Source: Rhodocytophaga rosea
Lineage (GTDB): Bacteria; Bacteroidota; Bacteroidia; Cytophagales; 172606-1
DNA: 64,000 bases
Reading direction: 5' to 3'
NCBI RefSeq assembly: GCF_010119975.1
Contig: NZ_CP048222.1
Coordinates: 930,001 to 994,000, forward strand
The notes beneath the pieces were generated by a model. That model was not told the origin of the DNA. It made no database searches and worked only from the letters and a program-made list of their open reading frames with translations. A program made the position numbers and the translations under genes. Positions 15,938-25,140 of this stretch are shown piece by piece. How positions within the stretch are numbered: the stretch's first letter is position 1; each line of letters opens with the position of its first letter.

Positions 15938-18058
15938 TTAAACACCCTGTAAATTGAAAAGAATGATCTTGAATACGGTTCCTTTGCCGGACTTACTTTT
16001 TACCGAAATGCTGCCACCCATTTTATCCACTGTCTGTTTCACAATATATAAACCAAGCCCTGCCCCATCTGATACATCCGTTGCTTTGAAAAACATATCG
16101 AATATTTTTCCTATATACTGCTTTTGTATGCCAATTCCATTGTCTTCCACCGAAATATAGGCTTTGTTTCCAGTAATAGTAATATCTACTTCAAGCAGGT
16201 TTTCTTCCCGGCGTACATCCATAAATTTGAGTGCATTCAAGATCAGGTGCCTGAATATGATAGCAATCTGGCTGGCATCGTTATAAAACTTATTACTGGA
16301 ATGCAGCTGAATTTGTGTTTTCAGCCTAAAAAACTGAGGCAGATAAGTGAATTCATTAAGGCATTGGGTAATTATTTGCTGAAAATCTATGCTTTGTATG
16401 TGTGTACTGGTATTTAACATCCGGGAATGATTGAGAATGGTTTGAATAAAGCTATCCAGTTTGTGTATGCTTTTTTCAATTAAACCAATATACACTTCAT
16501 TCCCCGCTATATCTTTCTCTAGCTTCATCAGATTGGTCAGACCCAGGATGGTACACAAAGGAGCCCGGATGTCATGGGAAACTTTATAGAAGTAATTGTC
16601 CAATTCGAAATTTTTCTGCTTCAGTTCATCGAGGGTTTCGATCAGAGCATCTTCCAGCTTTTTATGGGCAGTGATTTCATGCGAAAAAATGATAATGGCT
16701 CCGGCTTTTCGTTCTTCATCGTAAAACGGAATCTTGTCTGTCTGAATCCACCGGATTTCTCCATCAGCAAATTTTACCTGCTCAGTTTCATTTAATCTGG
16801 GTATTCCTGAACTGATAATTTCCAGGTCTTCCTGGTGGTAACGGGAGGCCTCAGCCGGATTGAGTGTATACAGAGATTTTCCCTCCAGCTCTTCCCTGGC
16901 AATTCCATAAAAACTTGCCGCCAATTTATTGGCACGCAAAATCCGGTTAGAAGCATCTTTAAACACAATCATGGCAGGCACAGCATCAAACATGATCTGG
17001 TGTTCCTTCTGCTGTTTTTGCAGTTTAGCCTGGGCTAGTTTATGAAGGGTGATGTCATGAAGCGTCAGCACGAGTCCTTTGATATCCGGGTCGAGCAATT
17101 GATTATTAACTGTACAATCAAAATACAGCCAGGAGCTGTTTACATGCCTCATTCTGGTTTCTGTATTACCTGGATTAATGTTTTCCTGGCCTGAAGGCGA
17201 TTGCAATACGGTTTTTATGACCCGATCGTCTTCCGGATGTAGGTATAATGCAGAATCTTTGCCTATCAGTTCTTCGGGTGCATACCCTAGAATCCGCTGC
17301 ACCGAAGTACTTACAAACGTGATATAGCCTGCTACATCCAGCACCATAATAATATCGGAGGCATTCTGAATGAGGGCTTGAAAATAGCTGCCACTGGTAT
17401 TGAATTGCCCAAGCACCCGGTGCTGGGAAAGTCTTGGACGCAGGGAATGGATGCCATACGAGCAATCGTCGGCCAGTTGAATCAGCAGTTTAGTTTCTTC
17501 TGGATTGAATGCTTTGGACTGGGAGGCATATACATTTAATATTCCGAAAGCCTGCGAGTTATATACCAGAGGAAGCGAAATGGCGGCACCAAATTCCTTT
17601 TCGGTGGGTTTACTTTCCCAGGTGGAAGATTTTTCAGGAGAAAGAATATCCTGCACGATGGCTGGCTTATGGGTGCGTAAGGCCGTAAGTACCGGATTAT
17701 TCACCTGTTTACTATTTGTCCATACCGAATGTGCATTTTCAGGATACCCGGCTTCAAAGCCCATTTGTGAGTACCGGCGGGCTTTTTTACGCTCATCGGA
17801 TACTGAAAAACCTATCCAGGCCATCTGATATCCTCCTGTCTCTACAATGGTGCGGCACAGATCCTGTAATAAAGTTTTTTCCTCCGATGCCCGCATCAAT
17901 AGCCGGTTACATTGGCCGATCATCTGCCATACCTGAGCACTGCGGCCCAGCCAGGATTCTTTTTCCAAATGATTCTGTAGGAAGAGGGAAGAAATGGCTG
18001 AATCCGGGGTATGGGCTACAAGAATGCGTGCTTCTGAATCGGGTGTTTTTTTCACCAT
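15938..18058 (-). CDS. GAF/PAS sensor histidine kinase
   Basis: A 706-residue soluble (no membrane segment) sensor kinase. Order: a GAF domain (residues ~50-205, with SLPLVYNSQAFGILNVYA), a PAS domain (~225-345), a second PAS/PAC (~350-470), a HisKA domain with the phospho-acceptor in VSHDIRAPLC (~495), and an HATPase domain with N box (HLILNALKF), DNGIGI and GAGLGLYIV. It autophosphorylates and should pass phosphate to a response regulator, but no receiver domain or regulator gene is adjacent. The transcript runs toward a terminator at 15874-15901. Upstream lies a 310-bp divergent intergenic region shared with the DUF2851 gene. Confidence 0.93.
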   Translation of the reverse strand: MVKKTPDSEARILVAHTPDSAISSLFLQNHLEKESWLGRSAQVWQMIGQCNRLLMRASEEKTLLQDLCRTIVETGGYQMAWIGFSVSDERKKARRYSQMGFEAGYPENAHSVWTNSKQVNNPVLTALRTHKPAIVQDILSPEKSSTWESKPTEKEFGAAISLPLVYNSQAFGILNVYASQSKAFNPEETKLLIQLADDCSYGIHSLRPRLSQHRVLGQFNTSGSYFQALIQNASDIIMVLDVAGYITFVSTSVQRILGYAPEELIGKDSALYLHPEDDRVIKTVLQSPSGQENINPGNTETRMRHVNSSWLYFDCTVNNQLLDPDIKGLVLTLHDITLHKLAQAKLQKQQKEHQIMFDAVPAMIVFKDASNRILRANKLAASFYGIAREELEGKSLYTLNPAEASRYHQEDLEIISSGIPRLNETEQVKFADGEIRWIQTDKIPFYDEERKAGAIIIFSHEITAHKKLEDALIETLDELKQKNFELDNYFYKVSHDIRAPLCTILGLTNLMKLEKDIAGNEVYIGLIEKSIHKLDSFIQTILNHSRMLNTSTHIQSIDFQQIITQCLNEFTYLPQFFRLKTQIQLHSSNKFYNDASQIAIIFRHLILNALKFMDVRREENLLEVDITITGNKAYISVEDNGIGIQKQYIGKIFDMFFKATDVSDGAGLGLYIVKQTVDKMGGSISVKSKSGKGTVFKIILFNLQGV

Positions 18059-18368
18059 GTTCGCTTTGAAAATAAAAAATAGTTTAAAATGAACAACTAA
18101 TCTTTATAGAGTTATCAGTGTATCAAAGCTGGCAATGATGCAAAATTATCGTTTTTTGCTGAAGGTATGCGTGTTATACCTCTGTATTCATAGCTGGATT
18201 TATAAGTTTTATCGAAAAAGAGCCGGTTTTCATACAAACGATAGATTGCAGTAAATCATTGTTTTATCAGCCAAAATTACCCCCTTATCTTGTATTGCTG
18301 CTACAACCTGAATAAGCCTATCCTATAATAATATCAATCCACATTTTCGAAAATTTTACTTCTTTCCC
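18059..18368. promoter_or_regulatory. Divergent intergenic region (kinase / DUF2851)
   Basis: 310 bases between divergently transcribed genes; must contain both promoters. No dyad or gene is seen. AT-rich near the plus-strand gene (CCTATAATAATATC at ~18321), a weak candidate promoter element. Confidence 0.4.
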
Positions 18369-19649
18369 ATGCAGGAAGATTTTTTGCATTTCATCTGGCA
18401 ATTTCAATACTTCAACCGGCAGCAACTGCTCACAACGGCTTCTGAATCCTTGCACATTCTCAATCCCGGATTAGCTAATGATCATGCCGGACCAGACTTT
18501 AGTCAGGCCCGTATCCGCATTGGTAATATAGAATGGGCAGGGCAGGTAGAAATTCATATAAAATCATCGGACTGGGAAGCCCACCAGCACCAGCATGATC
18601 TTGCTTACGAGAATGTAATTCTGCATGTAGTATGGCATAATGATAAGCCTATTTGCCGGAAAGATGGCTCGCTTATTCCTACCCTGGAATTAAAAGAGAG
18701 AGTAAACGTACAACTACTTGGCCGGTATAATTATTTGCTTGCCAATAAGAATGTTATTCCCTGTGCTTCTCTGTTTGCACTTGTTCCGGATATTCATAAA
18801 GTGCATGCCTTAGATAAAGCATTGATGCAGCGGCTGCAATACAAGGCGGCTACTGTGCAAGAATTATTAGCAGTAAATGGTCAGGATTGGGAAGAAACAA
18901 CCTACCAGTGGCTAGCCAGAAGCATGGGCTTTAAACTAAATGCGGAACCTTTCCTTCAACTTGCCAAAGCCATTCCTTTAAAGTTATTACAAAAACACCG
19001 GGATAATTTGTTGCAGATGGAAGCTTTACTGTTTGGCCAGGCTGGCTTTTTAGAAGAGCAAAGTAACGATGCCTATGTACAGTCTTTACAAAAGGAATAT
19101 AAGTTTCTGAGTCATAAATACCAGTTAGCGGGCACAAAACTATCTGTGGGCCAATGGAAATTTGCAAAATTACGTCCGGTAAACTTTCCAACCCTGCGCA
19201 TCGCACATCTTGCCGCTCTCTTGCAAGTTCACCAGAATTTATTTTCCCTGTTCATCCATACAGATACATTGCATGCATTCGCAGACATTCTGGCAGCACC
19301 ACCTTCTTCTTACTGGCAACATCATTATACCTTTGAAAAAGAGACAAAAATTACCAGCCATCTGGGAAAAGAAAGTATAAGCAATCTGGTAATCAATACG
19401 GTAGTACCCATTCTGGCTTGTTATGCCCAGCAAAAAGACAAATATGCCTATATTGATACAGCCATTGCCTGGCTGGAATCACTGCCTGCCGAGGATAATT
19501 ATATTACCCGTTTATGGAAAGAATTACAACTGCCTGTTAAAAATGCCTTTGATGCACAGGCTAGTATTGAATTGTATAATATTTTTTGTGTGCCGGTAAA
19601 ATGCCTTTCCTGCCCGGTAGGCGTACATCTGATCAAGAAAAGCCAGTAG
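18369..19649 (+). CDS. DUF2851 family protein
   Basis: A 426-residue cytoplasmic protein. The N-terminal block LHFIWQFQYFNRQQL, then NPGLANDHAGPDFSQARI and GQVEIHIKSSDWEAHQH are the recognisable signature of the DUF2851 family, common in Bacteroidota. The acidic and His residues in this block (D, E-H, H) look like a nuclease-type active site, but no activity is established to my knowledge. The C-terminus holds a Cys pair (VKCLSCPVG). Full length; monocistronic. Confidence 0.87.
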   Translation: MQEDFLHFIWQFQYFNRQQLLTTASESLHILNPGLANDHAGPDFSQARIRIGNIEWAGQVEIHIKSSDWEAHQHQHDLAYENVILHVVWHNDKPICRKDGSLIPTLELKERVNVQLLGRYNYLLANKNVIPCASLFALVPDIHKVHALDKALMQRLQYKAATVQELLAVNGQDWEETTYQWLARSMGFKLNAEPFLQLAKAIPLKLLQKHRDNLLQMEALLFGQAGFLEEQSNDAYVQSLQKEYKFLSHKYQLAGTKLSVGQWKFAKLRPVNFPTLRIAHLAALLQVHQNLFSLFIHTDTLHAFADILAAPPSSYWQHHYTFEKETKITSHLGKESISNLVINTVVPILACYAQQKDKYAYIDTAIAWLESLPAEDNYITRLWKELQLPVKNAFDAQASIELYNIFCVPVKCLSCPVGVHLIKKSQ

Positions 19650-19749
19650 CTCACGGAAATGTCTGAATGGAAATATTCGCTGAATCAGTAATTTTATTAT
19701 TTCTATGGACTCTCCTCTCTTAGCATTGGACTAAATGCATGACCATTGA

Positions 19750-20802
19750 TTACTGATCCGTTTCCTGATGCGGATGTTCTCCTTCTTTTAACACCAGCCG
19801 TAGGGACTTTTTCACAATTTCACCCATACTGTCGCAGGTCAAAAAAGTATCATCTTTATAATGAATCGCCAGTTCTTTGCGCAGGTTAGCAGTATTTGCA
19901 GGTGTTGAAATGGTATCAGCGGCCATAATATCAGTGAGGGCAATAATGCGGTTTCCGGCTGTATTTAATCTATTGGCGATCATTACTTTCTCTTCTTTCT
20001 GGTATTGCCGCACCGATTCCGGAGTAATGCGGTTGAATCCCAGTTCCAGAATAGGATTGTTCTGCTTAAAATATTGTGGCAAAAAAACCGATTTTTTCCC
20101 TTCATACGATTGCTGGTCGAAGTCGATGGCCCGGATGCGGTAATGTACTTCCTCAAAATCGGGCGTGAGCATAATTACAAAGTTATTAGCATGCATATCG
20201 CCCAGCAAGCGCACAAAACACCGCTCATTAAATTTCACAAACTCCTTAGCCAGACGGACATAATTCAGGTTGGGATCGTGCAGGTAGTATTTGATAAATA
20301 AATCACCGGGAATTCCGGCAATGTGTTCTTCTACCAGCGTATCGGCAGAGATAATATAATTGATGCGGTTGGGTGAAAGAATATGTTCCAGTTCCAGCCC
20401 GTATACCCTCGAAGCATCAGCTTTTTTGATATAAAAATAGTCAAAATTGTCATTTACATTATTAATTACCCGCACCCGGAAAGGCCTGGTATTCCCATAC
20501 ACACACACATCTACCCTATCGACCGACAAATGCCTGGTTACTGAGAGGTCGCCATTGGTTTTCAATTCGGCATATACCACTTTCAGGTTGTGGTAAATTT
20601 CCTGAATATCTCCGGGTGAGTAAAAAACCGTTTCCCAGAGCGTATCCTGACCTAGTTTGTCAAATAAAGTAATGGCATTGGCATACCTGGTAAGATCGTC
20701 GTAGCGGATGGGAAGTTTTACCTCCCGGCTATATTTTATCAGGTATTCCCGCAGCGGAGGCGTAATCTTGTAGACGATCTTTTTTCTGCTGATATAGGCC
20801 AT
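19750..20802 (-). CDS. Kinase-fold hypothetical protein
   Basis: A 350-residue soluble protein without a named family that I recall. It has a protein-kinase-like/aminoglycoside-phosphotransferase-like layout: a candidate lysine in FYIKKADASR (~126), a hinge-like VEEHIAG (158-164), a catalytic-loop-like GDMHANN (201-207) and a DFG-like IDFD (226-229). The C-terminal 100 residues are helical. The motif order supports a phosphotransferase of unknown substrate, but the match is by eye only. It lies 51 bp downstream of the alpha/beta hydrolase gene on the same strand. Confidence 0.6.
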   Translation of the reverse strand: MAYISRKKIVYKITPPLREYLIKYSREVKLPIRYDDLTRYANAITLFDKLGQDTLWETVFYSPGDIQEIYHNLKVVYAELKTNGDLSVTRHLSVDRVDVCVYGNTRPFRVRVINNVNDNFDYFYIKKADASRVYGLELEHILSPNRINYIISADTLVEEHIAGIPGDLFIKYYLHDPNLNYVRLAKEFVKFNERCFVRLLGDMHANNFVIMLTPDFEEVHYRIRAIDFDQQSYEGKKSVFLPQYFKQNNPILELGFNRITPESVRQYQKEEKVMIANRLNTAGNRIIALTDIMAADTISTPANTANLRKELAIHYKDDTFLTCDSMGEIVKKSLRLVLKEGEHPHQETDQ

Positions 20803-20853
20803 AAATCCCTTTTTCTTCCAAATTACTATAAAACAACATACCTTCAGCTATTG

Positions 20854-21750
20854 TTAATCAGTTACTATGGTTTCATTCAAAAAACCGGATATATCCTGTA
20901 GCCACTCTTGTTTGTAGCGATTCAGATAGTTTTCATGTCCTGCTTCAGGATAGGTTCTGAGCAATTTCTTTCCATTCAAGTTGGCGAAAATCTGCTTGGT
21001 TTCTTCCCGGCTTACTTCCAGATCTTTTTCTCCATACAGCAATAAAACCGGAAAATCTACTTTTCTGGCATATTCCTGAGGGTTATGTCCATACGCCCAG
21101 AATCCATTCTGCACTCCTCCCCATAATACGAGTAGATTTGCCATCGGGAAACAGGGAACCTGCATTTGCCGGAACCTGGCACAAGTAGTCTGATACATGG
21201 AGCCAAACGGACATTCCAGAATGGCTGCCGCCGGCTGAATGGAATAGGCATCAGCTGCTTTAAGTATAGCCGCAGCGCCCATGGAAGTGCCGAACAGAAT
21301 TACATTTTTCTCCTGCTGTTGCGAAAGATAATCCAGACTAGCTTTTACATCCTGCGCTTCCCGGAAACCAATGGTCGTCTGGTTGCCTGCTGATCCGCCT
21401 GTACCAATAAAATCTACCAGAAAAGTACTATACCCCAGTTTTATAAATTCATCTGATTTATCAAGCATCAGGGATTTATTGCCGCTATAGCCATGAAAAA
21501 GCACAACCGTTCCTTTGCTGTTGGGTATTTTAATGTGCCAGCATTCAATATTCTGACTGCTTCTCAACACTACTTTCTGATATGGCTGTGCAGGAAAGAT
21601 TTTGTTGGTAGGTCTTGGATTATTGATTCCAAAAATCAGCGTAGTGAGTTTATCCAGGAGAGATAAATCTTTGGCATGTTGCGTTTTTTGAATATTTGCT
21701 TCTGCAAAATGGGTAAACTTATAGGCATGAAAAAAAGCCACTACATTCAT
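20854..21750 (-). CDS. Alpha/beta hydrolase, probably membrane-anchored
   Basis: A serine hydrolase with oxyanion loop HGYSGNKS (~82), nucleophile elbow GTSMG (~150), acid in YGEKDLEVS (~241) and His in EAGHENYL. It hydrolyses an unknown ester or amide. The only ATG gives 298 residues starting inside a hydrophobic segment. Upstream, 21 in-frame codons from an ATT at 21813 complete a basic-then-hydrophobic anchor (KTFFRLRKQLAWAILAVFLA), so the true start may be that ATT, and a lost or non-standard start codon is possible. It is followed by the kinase-fold gene. The methylmalonyl-CoA epimerase gene lies upstream on the same strand. Confidence 0.85.
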   Translation of the reverse strand: MNVVAFFHAYKFTHFAEANIQKTQHAKDLSLLDKLTTLIFGINNPRPTNKIFPAQPYQKVVLRSSQNIECWHIKIPNSKGTVVLFHGYSGNKSLMLDKSDEFIKLGYSTFLVDFIGTGGSAGNQTTIGFREAQDVKASLDYLSQQQEKNVILFGTSMGAAAILKAADAYSIQPAAAILECPFGSMYQTTCARFRQMQVPCFPMANLLVLWGGVQNGFWAYGHNPQEYARKVDFPVLLLYGEKDLEVSREETKQIFANLNGKKLLRTYPEAGHENYLNRYKQEWLQDISGFLNETIVTD

Positions 21751-21849
21751 GGCCAGAAAAACGGCTAGTATAGCCCATGCCAGTTGTTTTCTTAGTCTGA
21801 AAAATGTTTTAATAGGAACAGGGATTTTAAAGCAATTTACAGATTTTCT

Positions 21850-22251
21850 TTACCTGATTTCCTGGCAAAGTTCGATCAATACGCCTCCTGCTGATTTGGG
21901 ATGCAGAAAACACACCAGCTTATTATCGGCGCCTCTTTTAGGTTGTTCATTGAGTAATACGAAGCCTTCCCCTTTCATACGCTCCATTTCTGCCTGGATA
22001 TCGGTTACTTCATAGGCGATGTGGTGCATCCCCTCTCCTTTTTTCTCAATATATTTAGCAATCACACTATCAGGATGGGTAGCTTCCAGCAACTCAATTT
22101 TAGTTTCGCCCACCTGAAAAAATACAGTCTTTACCTGCTCACTTTCTACGGTTTCGGTTTTGTACGGATCAACACCTAATAGCTTTGTATATAAGGCTAC
22201 TGCTTTAGGCATATTTTTAACAGCGATACCAATGTGCTCTACTTTTTGCAT
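21850..22251 (-). CDS. mce: Methylmalonyl-CoA epimerase
   Basis: A 133-residue vicinal-oxygen-chelate protein. Metal ligands are visible in HIGIAVKNM (His5 region), GEGMHHIAYEV (~77) and GGVLIELCQE (Glu near the C-terminus), with ETKIELLEAT in between, the usual pattern of the epimerase. It interconverts (2R)- and (2S)-methylmalonyl-CoA in propionyl-CoA and succinyl-CoA metabolism. A carboxylase beta subunit for the same type of pathway is encoded at 53893-55521. Full length, start ATG clear. Confidence 0.93.
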   Translation of the reverse strand: MQKVEHIGIAVKNMPKAVALYTKLLGVDPYKTETVESEQVKTVFFQVGETKIELLEATHPDSVIAKYIEKKGEGMHHIAYEVTDIQAEMERMKGEGFVLLNEQPKRGADNKLVCFLHPKSAGGVLIELCQEIR

Positions 22252-22400
22252 ATTTGTAAGAGGAAAAGCAAATCAAGAAACTTTTTACCGGACAAAAAAG
22301 TTTTAAGGTAGATTTGTACTACTGTGCCTGGAAATGCATGGAAACAGGTACAAAAATTGATTATATTCGTATATACATTTGACACTATTTCGCAACACAT

Positions 22401-22727
22401 ATGATAAGCGTTACTGACAAAGCCAAAGAAAAAATTATAGAATTACGCCATAAGGACGGATACACAGATAATCACAATATACGGGTTTCTGTAGAGGGCG
22501 GCGGCTGCTCAGGACTGATGTATAACCTGAATTTTGATTCAGCTGTAAAACCTTCCGACCAGTCTTTTGAAGACAAGGGCATCAAGATTCTGGTAGACAA
22601 GAAAAGCCTGTTGTATCTGATCGGCACCGTACTTGATTTTTCAGACGGGCTGAATGGCAAAGGCTTCCAGTTTATCAATCCGAATGCTTCCAGAACCTGC
22701 GGCTGCGGCGAGAGCTTTGCCGTATAA
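22401..22727 (+). CDS. HesB/IscA family Fe-S assembly protein
   Basis: A 108-residue A-type carrier with the three conserved cysteines: GGGCSGLMY (~36-44) and TCGCGESF near the C-terminus (C-G-C). It carries or transfers Fe-S clusters in the cytoplasm. No other isc/suf genes are adjacent. A possible Bacteroidota-type -7 box, TACATTTG, lies at 22374-22381, about 20 bases before the start, but the upstream TTG is closer (14 bases) than the usual spacing. A strong terminator follows at 22746. Confidence 0.93.
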   Translation: MISVTDKAKEKIIELRHKDGYTDNHNIRVSVEGGGCSGLMYNLNFDSAVKPSDQSFEDKGIKILVDKKSLLYLIGTVLDFSDGLNGKGFQFINPNASRTCGCGESFAV

Positions 22728-22745
22728 TGCTGATAAAAAGTAAGC

Positions 22746-22783
22746 AAAAAAGCCTGCTTTGGTTATTCAAAGCAGGCTTTTTT
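22746..22783. terminator. Bidirectional terminator
   Basis: Perfect 16-bp stem (AAAAAAGCCTGCTTTG / CAAAGCAGGCTTTTTT) with a 6-base loop, 18 bases after the IscA-type gene and 28 bases past the stop of the convergent gene at 22812. U-runs on both strands. Confidence 0.9.
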
Positions 22784-22811
22784 GTTTTAATCATTAGTGT
22801 ATATACAAGTG

Positions 22812-23324
22812 CTAATCCCATTCTAATTCAATCAGATTAGCCAAATGACGAAGCATCACCAGCTTCTCAATTTCACATTTATTCAGTGAATTCCTTCTTT
22901 GCAAATCTGTCCGTAGTTTGATTTCATGGCCTAAACGAGTATATATCTTATCAAATTTACCTTGTACATGAGTCGAATTTGCAAGGAAATTATTGAGGCT
23001 TTTTTCGAATGTAACTACTAATTCTTTCAGTTCTTCATACGAATATTTCCGGAAATTCTGTTCTATTTTTCTGGAGAAAAACTGGTATTGCTTTTTAATA
23101 GTAGAAATAGTGAGTACAGAATCAACTTTATAGTGATTAATCTCTATCTCTGCCTCTTCTCCATCATTCATTAAAGACAGTAACTCATTAAAATTGATAT
23201 CTTCTGCCTCCAGCAACGTATATTCACAAAAATGATATTCCGCATTAGCCTGAAAAGTCGGGTGAAGTTTCTCGGTTAACACGAGATGATTCCCTTCCAT
23301 TCTATATTTGACGAAAACGCCCAT
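22812..23324 (-). CDS. Hypothetical protein
   Basis: A 170-residue soluble protein with a beta-rich N-terminus (residues 1-90) and a helical C-terminus (~95-170) rich in Lys, Glu and Leu. No signal peptide, no motif I recognise. It is 30 bp downstream of the Xaa-Pro aminopeptidase gene on the same strand and ends at the shared terminator, so it may be co-transcribed with the peptidase. Function unknown. Confidence 0.65.
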   Translation of the reverse strand: MGVFVKYRMEGNHLVLTEKLHPTFQANAEYHFCEYTLLEAEDINFNELLSLMNDGEEAEIEINHYKVDSVLTISTIKKQYQFFSRKIEQNFRKYSYEELKELVVTFEKSLNNFLANSTHVQGKFDKIYTRLGHEIKLRTDLQRRNSLNKCEIEKLVMLRHLANLIELEWD

Positions 23325-23354
23325 ACAAATATCAATTTTTGTATTAGTTGGCAG

Positions 23355-24968
23355 TTAATCCAGCTTCGGCAACGATAAATTATTTAGCACACTTTTCTTG
23401 GCCATCAATGCTTCAATCTCCTCCGCTTTTCTGGGAGCCATGGCTGATAGATTTTCCCAGCCCTTTTCCTTGATCAGAATATCATCTTCGATGCGAACGG
23501 CAATACCCCACCACTTTTTGTCACAGTTGCTGCCTTCAGGAATGTAAATACCTGGTTCTACCGTAATCACATCGCCTGGCTGTAACGGTCCGTAGGTTCC
23601 CCGGTCGTGTACATCCAGACCTAAATAATGCGAAGTTCCGTGCGGAAAATAAGAATGACGTTCATTTTCATCTTTAATAATTCCCAGCTCTTTTAAACCT
23701 TTATTAATCACGGCCTTGGCAGCATTATGAGGCGCCCGGAATGCACTATCTTTTACACACATTTTGAAAGCAGCTTCCTGCGCCTGGTATACCAGTTCAT
23801 AAATCTGCTTTTGCTCCTTGCTGAATTTACCGGATGCAGGAATCGTACGGGTTACATCGGCGGTATAGCCATGGTATTCCGCACCCACATCCATCAACAC
23901 CAGATCAGTACTCAGTTTGGTCTTATTATTTTCGATATAATGCAGCACACAACCATTGTTGCCGGCGCCTACAATAGTAGGATAACCTTCATATTCTGCC
24001 CCATATTTTTTGTAAATAAACTCATGGATGCCCTGTACTTCCATTTCCGACATGCCTGGATGCATGGCTTTGGCTACCTCGATCTGGGCTATGGCCGAAA
24101 TGTTAATGGCTTTGCGGAGTAACTTGAGTTCGGCTTCCGTTTTGGTCTGCCGCAGGGTGGTCATGTATGTTTCCAGCTTATAGCCATTAATTTTTAAGGC
24201 AGGAATCTTTTCAACTACTTTTTGTCTGGCCTGCTCATCTGGTGCTTGTCCATACTCTGAAAGCAATTTGTCATCTTTTAGCTTTTCCTGGTAACTCTGG
24301 TAGCGGCGGATGGTTTCTGCGGCATTTACGCTGTTTTCGGGCTTGGTTTGTTTGATCAGGTCGTATAGTTTGTGTGTTTCCGTATTATAATTCTCAGGAT
24401 AGTTCACTTTCTGTTTAAACTGAGCAATCAAATCATACAGGTCGCCTTTCTCTCTGGTTTCGTCGCGCACATCGTTGTAAAAAGGCATAAAAAATATATT
24501 CTCAAAGGCTGAGAAATCAATTGGTGCATTGGCAAATTCTGTATCATCATAGGCCATGTTGAAGCCCAGCTTATTCTTCGCTCCTTCCGTACCCAGCCTT
24601 CTGCCAGTCCACATTTCGGCTTGTCGATTTCTGGGTTGTACATATAATATTTCGTTGTAGGTTTCACCACTAGCCGCTTTCTGGGGTGTTGAAAATACCA
24701 GTAGCATGGCATGCGGTTCGGAATAGCCGGTCAGGTAATAGAAATCAGGGTCCTGATGATAAGTAAATTCCACATCATTAGCCCGGTTACGCACCGGATT
24801 GGCAAAGAAAACAGCCACTGAATTGGCAGGCATCAGTTTACGGAGTTGTTCCCGGCGTTCCTGGTGGAATTCCTTACTTAGGAAATCTTCCGGTGTATCG
24901 CCGGGCAGCGTAAAACTACCGAACACAATCAATACAATCAGGATAAAATATCGGGTGAGCGTATGCAT
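23355..24968 (-). CDS. pepP: Xaa-Pro aminopeptidase (M24B), secreted
   Basis: A 537-residue metallopeptidase with a signal peptide (hydrophobic to ~residue 20, SFTLPGD). An aminopeptidase P N-terminal domain (residues ~30-190; YLTGYSEPHAMLL) precedes the pita-bread catalytic domain. All five metal ligands are in place: Asp in LMDVGAEYHGYTADVTRT (two), His in PHGTSHYLGLDVHD, Glu in VEPGIYIP and Glu in VRIEDDILI. It removes N-terminal residues before proline, here probably in the periplasm. Length is about 60 residues above the cytoplasmic form because of the signal and a mid insertion. Confidence 0.92.
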   Translation of the reverse strand: MHTLTRYFILIVLIVFGSFTLPGDTPEDFLSKEFHQERREQLRKLMPANSVAVFFANPVRNRANDVEFTYHQDPDFYYLTGYSEPHAMLLVFSTPQKAASGETYNEILYVQPRNRQAEMWTGRRLGTEGAKNKLGFNMAYDDTEFANAPIDFSAFENIFFMPFYNDVRDETREKGDLYDLIAQFKQKVNYPENYNTETHKLYDLIKQTKPENSVNAAETIRRYQSYQEKLKDDKLLSEYGQAPDEQARQKVVEKIPALKINGYKLETYMTTLRQTKTEAELKLLRKAINISAIAQIEVAKAMHPGMSEMEVQGIHEFIYKKYGAEYEGYPTIVGAGNNGCVLHYIENNKTKLSTDLVLMDVGAEYHGYTADVTRTIPASGKFSKEQKQIYELVYQAQEAAFKMCVKDSAFRAPHNAAKAVINKGLKELGIIKDENERHSYFPHGTSHYLGLDVHDRGTYGPLQPGDVITVEPGIYIPEGSNCDKKWWGIAVRIEDDILIKEKGWENLSAMAPRKAEEIEALMAKKSVLNNLSLPKLD

Positions 24969-25140
24969 ATACTAACAGGTTTAAATCATTTGAAACTTCA
25001 ACCCTATAGGCGGTAAAAGTGTTGGCCTGTATGGCTGGATTATTATTGGAACTTTATCTGGAAGCTACAATAATAATTATAAAATTTCAATGAAAGAACC
25101 TTTCAAGTATAGCTACTCCTTATTTTATTAGTGATCCTCT

